This document shows positions 9,002-20,350 of a stretch of 64,000 nt of DNA, in pieces. The position numbers were made by a program, and so were the translations under genes. The notes beneath the pieces were generated by a model. The model was not told the DNA's origin, did no database searches, and worked only from the letters and a program-made list of their open reading frames with translations. The stretch is from Pseudomonas putida. GTDB lineage: Bacteria; Pseudomonadota; Gammaproteobacteria; Pseudomonadales; Pseudomonadaceae. The stretch lies in NCBI RefSeq assembly GCF_001636055.1, contig NZ_CP011789.1, positions 124,001 through 188,000 of the forward strand, in the 5' to 3' direction. Position 1 is the stretch's first letter. The number at the start of each line of letters is the position of its first letter.

Positions 9002-10006
9002 ACATACTCGAGGCCATGCAGGCCGAACCCTGGGAGTTCGACTTCTTCCAGGCGCTGCGTCGCCTCGAGGCCGAGCACCCCGAGCTGCCTCGCTTCGGTC
9101 ACGCCCAGCGCCTGGCCGATGAGCCGGTGCGCCTGGGCCAGCGCCTGGATTGCAGCTTCGCCCCGGCCACCCTGGCCTCGGTAACGCAAGACGGCGAAGG
9201 GCCGGCGCGCCTGGAACAGTTCTTCTTCGGCCTCGGCGGCCCCAACGGACCGCTGCCGTTGCACCTGACCGAGTACATGCGCGAACGCCAGCGCAACCAC
9301 GCCGACCACACCAGCAAGCGCTTCCTCGACATCTTCCATCACCGCCTGCTGAGCCTGTTCTACCGTGCCTGGGCCGAAGCGCGGCCAACCGTCAGCCACG
9401 ACCGCCCCGGCGATGACTACTGGGCCGCGCGTCTGGCGGCCCTGAGCGGGCGCGGCCAGCCCGAACTGCAGGACCAGGGTCCGCTGCCGCATACCGCCAA
9501 GCTGCACTACTCCGGCCACCTCGCCGCACAGACGCGCTATCCGGACGGGCTGGCCAGCATCCTGGCGAGCTATTTCGGCGTGCCAGTGCGCATCGAGGAG
9601 TACGTCGGCCAATGGCTGGAACTGCCCGAGCGCAGCCGCCTCGGCGTGCACGCCAACCGCCTGGGCATGGACCTGTGCCTGGGCCGCTACGTCTGGGATC
9701 GCCAGCACAAGTTCCGCCTGTGCCTCGGCCCGCTGACGCTGGAGCAATACCACGCGCTGCTGCCGGGCGGGCAGGCGTTCATCGAACTGGCGGCCTGGGT
9801 CGCCGAGTACCAGGGCCACGAACTGGACTGGGACCTGAACCTCATTCTCGCGCGCGAGCACGTGCCCGCGCTGGAACTCGATGCCGGCAGGCGCCTGGGT
9901 TTCGACACCTGGCTCGGCCGTCCACAACACGATGCCAACGACCTCAAGCTCGCTCGCTACTACGCCGCGCAGCCGGTCAAACCGTCTTGCACAAGGAGTC
10001 AGGAAC

Positions 10007-10014
<8 letters not shown>
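8965..10014 (+). CDS. tssG: T6SS baseplate wedge protein TssG
   Basis: TssG completes the wedge with TssF and contacts TssK. The 349-residue protein shows the DUF1305/VasB pattern: AEPWEFDFFQALRRLEAEHP, EQFFFGLGGPNGPLPLHLTEY, RFLDIFHHRLLSLFYRAW, and YFGVPVRIEEYVGQW. The ATG at 8965 lies inside the tssF 3' end. A downstream ATG at 9016 would remove the conserved NILEAM region partly, so the upstream start is preferred. The gene end overlaps the tssH start by eight bases. Confidence 0.95.
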
Positions 10015-12679
<2,665 letters not shown>

Positions 12680-12702
12680 GTCTCGCGCATACAGGAACAT
12701 CC

Positions 12703-14640
12703 ATGCTGTTCACGCAACTGACGCGCCTGGCGCAGATCAACAGCCCCCTGGGGCCGAACGTGCTGATCCTCAGCGAGATGGGCGGCAGCGAGGAGCTCGG
12801 CCGCCTGTTCGACTATGAGCTGCAGCTGACCAGCGACGATCCGGCCATCGACCTCAACCAGCTGCTGGGCAAACCCATGAGCCTGTCGCTGCAATTGAGC
12901 GGCATGGCTTCGCGTCACTTCCACGGCATCGTCGCGCGCTGCAGCCAGTCGGTCGATCGCGGACAGTTCGCCAGCTACCGCGTCACCCTGCGGCCTTGGC
13001 TGTGGCTGCTGACGCGCACCAGCGATTGCCGGATCTTCCAGCACCTGAGTGCACCGCAGATCATCAAGCAGGTATTCCGCGACCTGGGCTTTTCGGACTT
13101 CGAGGATGCCCTGAGCCGCAGCTATCGCGAGCGCGAGTACTGCGTGCAATACCGCGAGACCAGCTTCGACTTCGTCAGCCGGCTGATGGAAGAAGAAGGC
13201 ATCTACTACTTCTTCCGCCATGAGGAGGCGCGTCACGTCCTGGTGCTGGCCGACGCCTATGGCGCACACCAGAAGGCGCCGGGCTACGAGTCGGTGCCGT
13301 TCTATCCGCCCGACGGCCAGCACCGAGAGCGCGACCACATCAACGACTGGCACCTGGCGCAAGAGGTGCAGTCCGGCTCGATGGAGCTCAACGACTACGA
13401 CTTCCAGCGGCCCAGCGCGCGCATCGATGTGCGCTCGGCCATGCCACGCCCGCACCAGGCCGGCGACTACCCGCTGTACGACTACCCAGGCGCCTATGAG
13501 CAGACCCAGGATGGCGAGCACTATGCGCGCACCCGTCTCGAGTCGCTGCAGAGCCTGCATGAACGCGTGGAGCTGCGCGGCAATGCCCGTGGTCTTGGCA
13601 GTGGTCACCTGTTCAGCCTCAGCGGCTTCTCCCGCCAGGATCAGAACCGCGAGTACCTGATCGTCGCCGCCCGCTACTACGTAGTACAGGAGCGCCTGGA
13701 AACCGGCGGCGGCAGCGGCTCGGCGCAGTTCGAGAGCAACCTGAGCTGCATCGACGCCCAGCAGAGCTACCGGCCGGTATCGAGCACCCTGCGCCCGCTG
13801 GTCAAGGGCCCGCAGACTGCCGTGGTGGTTGGCCCGGCCGGCGAGGAGATCTGGACCGACCAGTACGGTCGGGTGAAGGTGCACTTCCACTGGGACCGCC
13901 ACGACCAGTCCAACGAGAACAGCTCGTGCTGGATCCGCGTATCCCAGGCCTGGGCCGGGAAGAACTGGGGCTCGATGCAGATCCCGCGGATCGGCCAGGA
14001 AGTGATCGTCAGCTTCCTCGAAGGCGACCCCGACCGGCCGATCATCACTGGCCGGGTGTACAACGCCGAGCAGGCCGTGCCCTACGATCTGCCCGGCAAC
14101 GCCACCCAGAGCGGCATGAAGAGCCGCTCGAGCAAAGGCGGCAGCCCGGCCAACTTCAACGAGATCCGTATGGAAGACAAGCGCGGGCAGGAGCAGTTGT
14201 ATGTGCATGCCGAGCGCAACATGGACACGGTGGTGGAGCAGAATGAGACGTTGTCGGTGGGCGCCAGTCGAGTGCAGACCGTCGGCATGCTGGAAACCAT
14301 CACCATCGGCCAAGACCGCATCCGGGCGGTGCGCCGTGACGACATGCTGATGGTCGGGGCGAGCAAGACCGACAGCGTCAGCACCAGCTACCTGATCGAA
14401 GTCGGCGAGAACCTGCGCCTGGTCTGCGGCAAGAGCGTGATCGAGCTCAACGCCAGCGGCCAGATCAACATCAGTTGCGAGCAGTTCAGCTTTCACGCCA
14501 GCAAGGATGGGGAAATCAACACGGACGGCACCCTCGACCTGAACGTCGGAAGCGGCGCACAGACTGCGCCGGACAAACAAGGGGTGAAGAAGACCATCGA
14601 TGACGCGGTGAAAGCGCTTTTCCCGAATACAGGCAAGTAA
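12703..14640 (+). CDS. vgrG: T6SS spike protein VgrG (TssI)
   Basis: VgrG trimers form the spike on the Hcp tube. The 645-residue product contains the gp27-like N-terminal part (about 1-370), the gp5 OB-fold with EEIWTDQYGRVKVHFHWDR and NSSCWIRVSQAWAGKNWGSM, the conserved EVIVSFLEGDPDRPIITGRVYN, and a C-terminal β-helix needle (repeats around VGASRVQTVGM and VGASKTDSVS). It ends about 40 residues after the needle, with no recognisable enzymatic extension and no PAAR tip, so it is structural. It is followed at 11 bases by the Eag chaperone and the PAAR-Rhs gene, indicating that this spike carries that effector. Confidence 0.96.
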   Translation: MLFTQLTRLAQINSPLGPNVLILSEMGGSEELGRLFDYELQLTSDDPAIDLNQLLGKPMSLSLQLSGMASRHFHGIVARCSQSVDRGQFASYRVTLRPWLWLLTRTSDCRIFQHLSAPQIIKQVFRDLGFSDFEDALSRSYREREYCVQYRETSFDFVSRLMEEEGIYYFFRHEEARHVLVLADAYGAHQKAPGYESVPFYPPDGQHRERDHINDWHLAQEVQSGSMELNDYDFQRPSARIDVRSAMPRPHQAGDYPLYDYPGAYEQTQDGEHYARTRLESLQSLHERVELRGNARGLGSGHLFSLSGFSRQDQNREYLIVAARYYVVQERLETGGGSGSAQFESNLSCIDAQQSYRPVSSTLRPLVKGPQTAVVVGPAGEEIWTDQYGRVKVHFHWDRHDQSNENSSCWIRVSQAWAGKNWGSMQIPRIGQEVIVSFLEGDPDRPIITGRVYNAEQAVPYDLPGNATQSGMKSRSSKGGSPANFNEIRMEDKRGQEQLYVHAERNMDTVVEQNETLSVGASRVQTVGMLETITIGQDRIRAVRRDDMLMVGASKTDSVSTSYLIEVGENLRLVCGKSVIELNASGQINISCEQFSFHASKDGEINTDGTLDLNVGSGAQTAPDKQGVKKTIDDAVKALFPNTGK

Positions 14641-14651
14641 CGAGAACGACC

Positions 14652-15086
14652 ATGAGCTACCGCCTCAACGAATTCCGTCTGGTCCTGCCCGACGCCGACG
14701 TACGCGATACCAGCATCAATATCCTGCGCTTCGAAGCCCTGGGCACTTCGCTGATCGTCAGCCGCAGCCTACTCGCCGAAGGCGAGACCCTGCAGAGCAA
14801 CTTCGATGGCCAGTTGCAGCGCCTGCAACAACAGGTCAAGGACCTGCAATTTCAGCCGGCCCAGGCGCTTCGGGTAGGCACAGCGCAGGACATCGACGCT
14901 ATCGAGTTGAGCAGTCAGTTCAGCAAGGGCCAGGAGAAGGTCTACCAGTATCAGCTCGCCCTGGTATTGCCCGGCACACGCAAGATGTTCGCGCTGAGCT
15001 ACGTCAAGCCCACGCCGCTGGGGGCAGCGGAAGCGGCGCACTGGGCACGTCTGAAGCAGTCACTCGAATTCGACAACCTCGGTTGA
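14652..15086 (+). CDS. Eag/DcrB-family (DUF1795) T6SS effector chaperone
   Basis: The 144-residue protein has the DcrB/DUF1795 layout seen in EagT6 and related chaperones: MSYRLNEFRLVLPDADVRDTSINILRF at the start, SLIVSRSLLAEGETL, a helix with LQRLQQQVKDL, and a C-terminal MFALSYVKPTPLGAAEAAHW. In P. aeruginosa, EagT6 shields the N-terminal transmembrane segments and prePAAR motif of its effector before loading on VgrG. The position between vgrG and a PAAR-Rhs gene with N-terminal helices is exactly the expected one. No signal peptide is present, matching a cytoplasmic chaperone. Family assignment is by pattern; the specific partner is inferred from adjacency. Confidence 0.87.
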   Translation: MSYRLNEFRLVLPDADVRDTSINILRFEALGTSLIVSRSLLAEGETLQSNFDGQLQRLQQQVKDLQFQPAQALRVGTAQDIDAIELSSQFSKGQEKVYQYQLALVLPGTRKMFALSYVKPTPLGAAEAAHWARLKQSLEFDNLG

Positions 15087-15094
15087 CCTGACCT

Positions 15095-18000
15095 ATGTCC
15101 GACGCACTCTGGGCCGCACGCGAAGGCGACGCGCTGATGCATACCTCGATGATGGCCGATATCGTCGGAGGTGTGCTGGAGGTTGCCGCGAACATCGCCA
15201 TCGGCGCCCTGGCCACGGCAGCGGTGGCAGCAGCGCTGGGCCTGACGGTGGCCACCGGCGGCCTGGGCTGCTTCGTGCTTGGCGCGGTGGTGGGGCTGGT
15301 GGTGGGCGTGGTGATGGCCAAGACCGGAGCGGACACCGGGCTCAGTCGATTATGCGAGGGCATCGGCAATGCCCTGTTCCCGCCAAGCGTACAAGCCAAC
15401 ATCCTCACCGGCTCCTCCGACACCAAGACCAACGGCAAGCGTGCAGCACGCGCTGCCGGAATTGTCACCGGCCCTGCGCAAGCCTTGGCAGCGGGTGGCG
15501 AAGGCGCGCCGGGCGCGGAGAAGGAAGAAAGCTTCCTCGACATGGCCAAGGGCTTCTTCTCCCAGATGTGGCGACCGACCGTCGCCAGCCCTGCCGCCAA
15601 CACAGAGCAGGCCGAAGACGACAAGATCCTCTGCAGCAAACATCCGCCAATGCCCCCGCAATACCTGGCGGAGGGCTCGAGCAAGGTGCTGATCAACGGT
15701 CATCCCGCCTGTCGCAGCGGTGATCGCAGCACCTGCGAGGCGGTCATTGTCGATGCCGGGGAAATTTCCGAAAACGTGCGCATCGGTGGCGAGCCGATCG
15801 TCGTGCGTGAGATCCGTAGCGGCAAGACCCCGGGCATCGGCCTGGCCATCACCGCCCTGCTGATGCTGCGCGGGCGCGGTGGCAAGTTCTACAGCCGCTT
15901 CGGCTGCATGCTGGTAGGGGGTGTGACCACGCTGATCACCAGCGAAGTGACCGGTGCCCTGACCTCGGCAATTGCCGGCTCGCCGAATCCGGTCCACGCA
16001 CCGACCGGCGCCAAGGTACTCGCTGACGACCTGGATTTGGACTTCAGCCTGCAGAGCCTGCTGCCGCTGGACTGGCAGCGCTCCTACAACAGCCGCGACG
16101 AGCGCCGCGACGGCCTGTTCGGCGCCAGCTGGAGCGTACCTTACGAAGTCTTCGTGACCGTCCAGGCCGATCGCCTGCTGTACAACGATGAACAGATGCG
16201 GGTCATCGACATGGGCCAGATCCCGCCAGGGGATGCCGTGTTCAGCGCTGCCGAGGGCCTGAGCGTACGTCATGCCCTCAATGGCGAGCTGCTGATCGAG
16301 GACATCGAGACAGGCCTCTACCGCCTGTTCGAGCCTGCACCGACGAACCCTTCACACCTGCGCCTGAGCAAACTGGGCGACCGCAACGACAACCGCATTC
16401 ATCTCGACTACGACGATCAAGGGCGCCTTTCAGGTCTGCGCGACACCTTTGATCGCGTCTGCATCCAGCTCATTGCTCACGAGCGCTGGCCGCGACGCCT
16501 GGGTCGGATCGAACAAGTATTCGAAGACGGCAACCGCCAGACGCTCGTCAGCTACGGCTACGACCATCGCGGCGACCTGAACGAGGTGCGCGACGCGCTG
16601 GGCCAACTGCAGCGCCGATTCGCCTATGACGACGGCCAGCGGCTTATCGAACACCAGACTCCCGCAGGCCTGCGCTGCTTCTACGAGTGGATGCACAGCG
16701 AGGATGGCTGGCGGGTGTCACTGCACACCACCAGCGAGGGCGAGCGATACCAGTTTCGCTACGACATTGCCCAGGGTGTGACCGAGGTCACCGACAATCT
16801 TGGGCGTACCAGCATCCGTCACTGGAACCGCCAGTACCAGGTCGAACGTTATCTCGATGCGCTGGGCAACTGCTGGCAGTTCCAGTGGAACGACGAGCGC
16901 CAGTTGCTGGGTGCGACCGATCCGCTTGGCGGCCAGTGGCAGTATTTCTATGATGAGTCCGGCAACCTGGCCCAGACCATCGATCCACTGGGGCGAAGTG
17001 AATCGACCTTGTGGCTGGAACACTGGAGCCTGCCACGAGAGGAATGTGACAGCGCAGGGAATCGCTGGCGCTACCGTTATGACCAGCGTGGCAATTGCAT
17101 CAGCGAAACCGATCCCTTGCACCAGGTGACCCGTTACCAGTACGACGAACGCGGGCAGGTCATCGTCATCACCGATGCCGCGGGGCGCCAGCGCCACCAG
17201 CGCTGGAACACCCGCGGCCTGCTGGTCGAGGATATCGATTGCTCCGGTTATCGCACCCGCTACGAGTACGATCGCCACGACTTTCCCTGCCGGATCACCG
17301 ATGCCGATGGCGAAAGCACTACTTACACCTATGACGTGCTGGGGCGGATGATCGAGCAGGTCGAGCCCGATGGTCGGACCCACCGCTACAGCTACACCGT
17401 TGCCGGCCTGCTGTCGGCCTATGTCGACCCGCTGGGGCACCAGACCCTCTACCACTACGATCGGCACGGCCAGTTGACCGAGCAGCGCGATCCGCTGGGC
17501 CGCAGTGTACGCCTGGGTTACGACCTGTTCGCCCGCCTGGTGACGCTGACCAACGAGAACGGCGAACACTACCGGTTCGAATGGGATGCTGCTGATCGCC
17601 TGCAGCGCCAGCACAACCTGGACCTGAGCAGCAAAGGCTATCGCTATGACGCGCTCGGCGAGCTGCTGGAAATCGACTGGCACCCCATACCTGGCAGCCC
17701 AGAGCCGGTGCTGCGGCACACCTATGTGCGTGATGCCGGCGGTCGGCTGCTGTCATTCACCACCGACGATGGCTGTACCGAGTATTGCTACGACGGCGTG
17801 GATCAGTTGCTATCGGTCACCTTCACCGACACTCAGGGGCAGTCGACCAGTGTCGCTTTCGAATACGACGGCCTTGGCCGACGCCTGGCCGAAATCACCG
17901 ACGCCGGCAAGCTGCTGCATCGCTACGATGAACTGGGCAACCTTATCCAGACACAACTGCCCGACGGCCGTACGGTGAACCGCCTGTATTACGGCAGCGG

Positions 18001-19504
18001 TCACCTGCATCAGGTGAACATTGATGGCACTGTGGTCTGCGACTTCGAGCGCGATCGCCTGCATCGAGAAGTCAGCCGGACTCAGGGGCGCATGAGTTTG
18101 ACCCGCGAGTACGATCGCTGCGGCCGCCTGCGCACCCAATTACGCCGCAACGCGCAGCAGCCGGCTCACGGTCCGGCGCCCTGGCAGCAGCGTTTCGTGT
18201 TCGATGATCTGGACAATCTGGTCCAGCGCTACATCCAGCAACCCGGCAAGCAGCACCAGGTGCTGTTGCCGCACGATGCCAGCGGCCGGGTGATGGCCTG
18301 CCAGAGTGCCCTGGCCGGGCAGAACGAAAGCTTCCACTACGATCCCGCGGCCAACCTCACCGAGACGCCTGGCGTTGCAGTTCGCCACAACCAGTTGCAG
18401 CGCTATCGCGACAACCGCTATCGCTACGATGGCTTCGCTCGCCTCCTCGAGCGGCGCAGCAGCCAGTATGGATTGCAGACCTTCACCTACGATGCGCAAG
18501 AACGCCTGGTTCAGGTAGCGACCGTCCTTCACGGCAGGGAACGCAAGGTCAGCATGCACTACGACCCGCTGGGGCGACGCATTGGCAAGGACGAGCACGA
18601 TGAACGCGGCAACCTGCTTGGCAGCACCCGGTTTCTCTGGGACGGCCTGCAACTGCTGGGCGAAACCCGCAACGGTCACAGCACCCTGTACCTGTATGGC
18701 GATGAGTACGAGCCCATGGCGCGGGTCGACGGGCTGGGTGAACACCAGCAGATCCGCTACTACCAGACCGACCTCAACGGCCAGCCTGTCGAGTTGAACG
18801 ATACCGACGGCCAAACCTTGTGGGAATGCGAGTATCGAACTTGGGGGGCCACCTTGAACGAGCGCAATACCGCTCCGTTCAGCGAACAGCAGAACCTGCG
18901 CTTCCAGGGCCAATACCTGGACCGCGAAACCGGGCTTCACTACAACCTGTTCCGCTATTACGACCCGCAGGTCGGGCGATTCACCCAGCCTGACCCCATC
19001 GGCCTGGAAGGCGGCATCAACCTGTACCAGTACTCGCCGAACCCATTCACCTGGATCGACCCTCACGGGCTGGACTGGAACTACATCCTGACCGACCGTA
19101 ACGGCAAGGCTTACTATCACGGCCGGGCTTCCGACAAGGCTTCGCTGGAAGATGTGATGCGTCGCCATGGCAAGACCAAAGGCACCGACGGCTATCGTTT
19201 CAGGTATGGCGACCGTATCAACCAGGTCACGCCCCATGGCACGCCCAAGGACGTGGCACGCGGTATCGAGAACGCCGGCATCCGCGAACGCAAGCAGGTG
19301 CTAGGACGCAAGAATCCCAGGGTCCGCGGCAACAAGATCCACGGTATTTCCGATGCCAAGGCCAAGACGGTGCGCGGCAGACGCAGGATCAAGGCTGCCA
19401 AGACCTATCTGCGCAATTCGGGCGTCAGCAAGGTCAGTTCACTGCCGGTCCTGGCCAGCAAGGCGGCACCGAGAAAGGTCAACACGAGGACATGTGGCAA
19501 ATGA
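15095..19504 (+). CDS. PAAR-domain Rhs effector with C-terminal GIY-YIG/URI-like toxin
   Basis: This 1469-residue T6SS effector begins with a prePAAR motif (AAR at 7-9, D12, H16), then hydrophobic helices (about 25-47 and 50-75), a PAAR domain (about 110-235, with HPPMPPQYLAEGSSKVLING), a further hydrophobic stretch (about 243-285), and a long array of YD repeats forming the Rhs shell. The Rhs core ends with the conserved DPIGL (1300-1304) and DPHGL (1322-1326) boundary where family members self-cleave. The remaining 143 residues are the variable toxin. They show Y1330-I-L, Y1341-H-G-R1344, H1358, E1392 in ARGIEN, and N1413, the layout of GIY-YIG (Tox-URI) nucleases. DNA or RNA cleavage is inferred from that pattern. 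The stop overlaps the immunity gene. Confidence 0.9.
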   Translation: MSDALWAAREGDALMHTSMMADIVGGVLEVAANIAIGALATAAVAAALGLTVATGGLGCFVLGAVVGLVVGVVMAKTGADTGLSRLCEGIGNALFPPSVQANILTGSSDTKTNGKRAARAAGIVTGPAQALAAGGEGAPGAEKEESFLDMAKGFFSQMWRPTVASPAANTEQAEDDKILCSKHPPMPPQYLAEGSSKVLINGHPACRSGDRSTCEAVIVDAGEISENVRIGGEPIVVREIRSGKTPGIGLAITALLMLRGRGGKFYSRFGCMLVGGVTTLITSEVTGALTSAIAGSPNPVHAPTGAKVLADDLDLDFSLQSLLPLDWQRSYNSRDERRDGLFGASWSVPYEVFVTVQADRLLYNDEQMRVIDMGQIPPGDAVFSAAEGLSVRHALNGELLIEDIETGLYRLFEPAPTNPSHLRLSKLGDRNDNRIHLDYDDQGRLSGLRDTFDRVCIQLIAHERWPRRLGRIEQVFEDGNRQTLVSYGYDHRGDLNEVRDALGQLQRRFAYDDGQRLIEHQTPAGLRCFYEWMHSEDGWRVSLHTTSEGERYQFRYDIAQGVTEVTDNLGRTSIRHWNRQYQVERYLDALGNCWQFQWNDERQLLGATDPLGGQWQYFYDESGNLAQTIDPLGRSESTLWLEHWSLPREECDSAGNRWRYRYDQRGNCISETDPLHQVTRYQYDERGQVIVITDAAGRQRHQRWNTRGLLVEDIDCSGYRTRYEYDRHDFPCRITDADGESTTYTYDVLGRMIEQVEPDGRTHRYSYTVAGLLSAYVDPLGHQTLYHYDRHGQLTEQRDPLGRSVRLGYDLFARLVTLTNENGEHYRFEWDAADRLQRQHNLDLSSKGYRYDALGELLEIDWHPIPGSPEPVLRHTYVRDAGGRLLSFTTDDGCTEYCYDGVDQLLSVTFTDTQGQSTSVAFEYDGLGRRLAEITDAGKLLHRYDELGNLIQTQLPDGRTVNRLYYGSGHLHQVNIDGTVVCDFERDRLHREVSRTQGRMSLTREYDRCGRLRTQLRRNAQQPAHGPAPWQQRFVFDDLDNLVQRYIQQPGKQHQVLLPHDASGRVMACQSALAGQNESFHYDPAANLTETPGVAVRHNQLQRYRDNRYRYDGFARLLERRSSQYGLQTFTYDAQERLVQVATVLHGRERKVSMHYDPLGRRIGKDEHDERGNLLGSTRFLWDGLQLLGETRNGHSTLYLYGDEYEPMARVDGLGEHQQIRYYQTDLNGQPVELNDTDGQTLWECEYRTWGATLNERNTAPFSEQQNLRFQGQYLDRETGLHYNLFRYYDPQVGRFTQPDPIGLEGGINLYQYSPNPFTWIDPHGLDWNYILTDRNGKAYYHGRASDKASLEDVMRRHGKTKGTDGYRFRYGDRINQVTPHGTPKDVARGIENAGIRERKQVLGRKNPRVRGNKIHGISDAKAKTVRGRRRIKAAKTYLRNSGVSKVSSLPVLASKAAPRKVNTRTCGK
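19073..19501 (+). other. Rhs C-terminal toxin domain, probable URI-fold nuclease
   Basis: This segment encodes residues 1327-1469, downstream of the conserved Rhs core boundary. It is basic, rich in Arg and Lys, and holds the five spaced elements of GIY-YIG nucleases (Tyr, YxG-Arg, His, Glu, Asn). NKIHGIS after the Glu resembles the Asn-containing motif of polymorphic-toxin URI domains. The domain call rests on motif spacing only. Confidence 0.55.
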
Positions 19505-20292
19505 CGACAAGCAAGCAACTGGCGGCGATTCGCGAGGCGCTGGAAGATTACGAAGAAGGCGAAGCGATCGACCCGGTGCTGAAGAAGGCCGGGCTGGCAC
19601 CTGCAAGCCAGAAAATGTCCCACGACCAGGTGGTGCAGTGGCTGCTGCAGGAGCGTGACAACGCTGACAAGGCAAATATCGTCGCCCAGTTCCTGCACGG
19701 TGTGGAAACGAACCAGGCACACTTGCGCGCCGGCCTTTCCTCACTCGCCAGCGCAACTCACTTCATGCAGCACCCGTTCAGCGTCGACAAGCAGCTCAAC
19801 TGCCAGGTGTGCGGGGCCTTCGAGCATCTGGACATCGATTTCGTCCTGCTGAACCAGACACGCTACCTGTGCGGCAGCGTGCTGAGTGGCGATATCGCCG
19901 AGATGGCGTTCTTTCTGCAGCAGGCCAACGCCATCGACAGCCCCCGCCCTGAGGCACTGCCGCTCACGACCCGCATCTTCGAGATGATCCGGGCGATGCC
20001 AGACAGCGCCAGGCCCAAGGATATGCTCAAGCAACTGCGCAAGCTCAAGGGCGTGAAGATGAGCGAAGAGGAAGCGCGCAGCTTTATCGATCTGCTGGGG
20101 CATTGCGCCATCCTGCAGACGCCCGAACACCCTGGGCTTTTACAGCGTTTCACCAATCAGGGTCTGGCGCCGAGCAGCTCGCGCTCGTCGGACTGGAGCT
20201 ATCCGGTGGATTTCTGGACCGGAGCAAACGGCGTGGACGCCGACGCGATGAAATATTGGTTCGGCGACTATCCGCAACTTTTGGCGCAATAG
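19501..20292 (+). CDS. Probable immunity protein for the Rhs effector (unrecognised family)
   Basis: The 263-residue protein matches no family I can name. It has an acidic N-terminal helix (REALEDYEEGEAIDP), a central NCQVCGAFEHLDIDF region with a CxxC pair and a third Cys (YLCGSVLSGD), a helical Lys-rich stretch (DMLKQLRKLKGVKMSEEEA) and a C-terminal DWSYPVDFWTGANGVDADAMKYWFG. No signal peptide or membrane helix is seen, which fits inhibition of a cytoplasmic nuclease. Its ATG at 19501 overlaps the rhs stop as ATGA; an in-frame ATG at 19492 is an alternative, with GAGG only two bases before it. Position makes it the cognate immunity candidate. A strong terminator follows within seven bases. 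Confidence 0.75.
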   Translation: MTTSKQLAAIREALEDYEEGEAIDPVLKKAGLAPASQKMSHDQVVQWLLQERDNADKANIVAQFLHGVETNQAHLRAGLSSLASATHFMQHPFSVDKQLNCQVCGAFEHLDIDFVLLNQTRYLCGSVLSGDIAEMAFFLQQANAIDSPRPEALPLTTRIFEMIRAMPDSARPKDMLKQLRKLKGVKMSEEEARSFIDLLGHCAILQTPEHPGLLQRFTNQGLAPSSSRSSDWSYPVDFWTGANGVDADAMKYWFGDYPQLLAQ

Positions 20293-20298
20293 CCTTGA

Positions 20299-20336
20299 AA
20301 CGAAACAGCCCCGGCAAATGCCGGGGCTGTTTCGTT
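20299..20336. terminator. Bidirectional terminator between T6SS locus and oprD-type gene
   Basis: AACGAAACAGCCCCGGCA pairs perfectly with TGCCGGGGCTGTTTCGTT. T-rich and A-rich flanks on both arms allow function for the rightward immunity gene and the leftward porin gene. Confidence 0.9.
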
Positions 20337-20350
20337 ACGCCAGATCAGTA

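Noticed and set aside
14000..14640. VgrG C-terminus as an evolved effector domain
   Set aside because: The end is a repetitive β-helix needle and a short tail, too small for a separate enzymatic domain.
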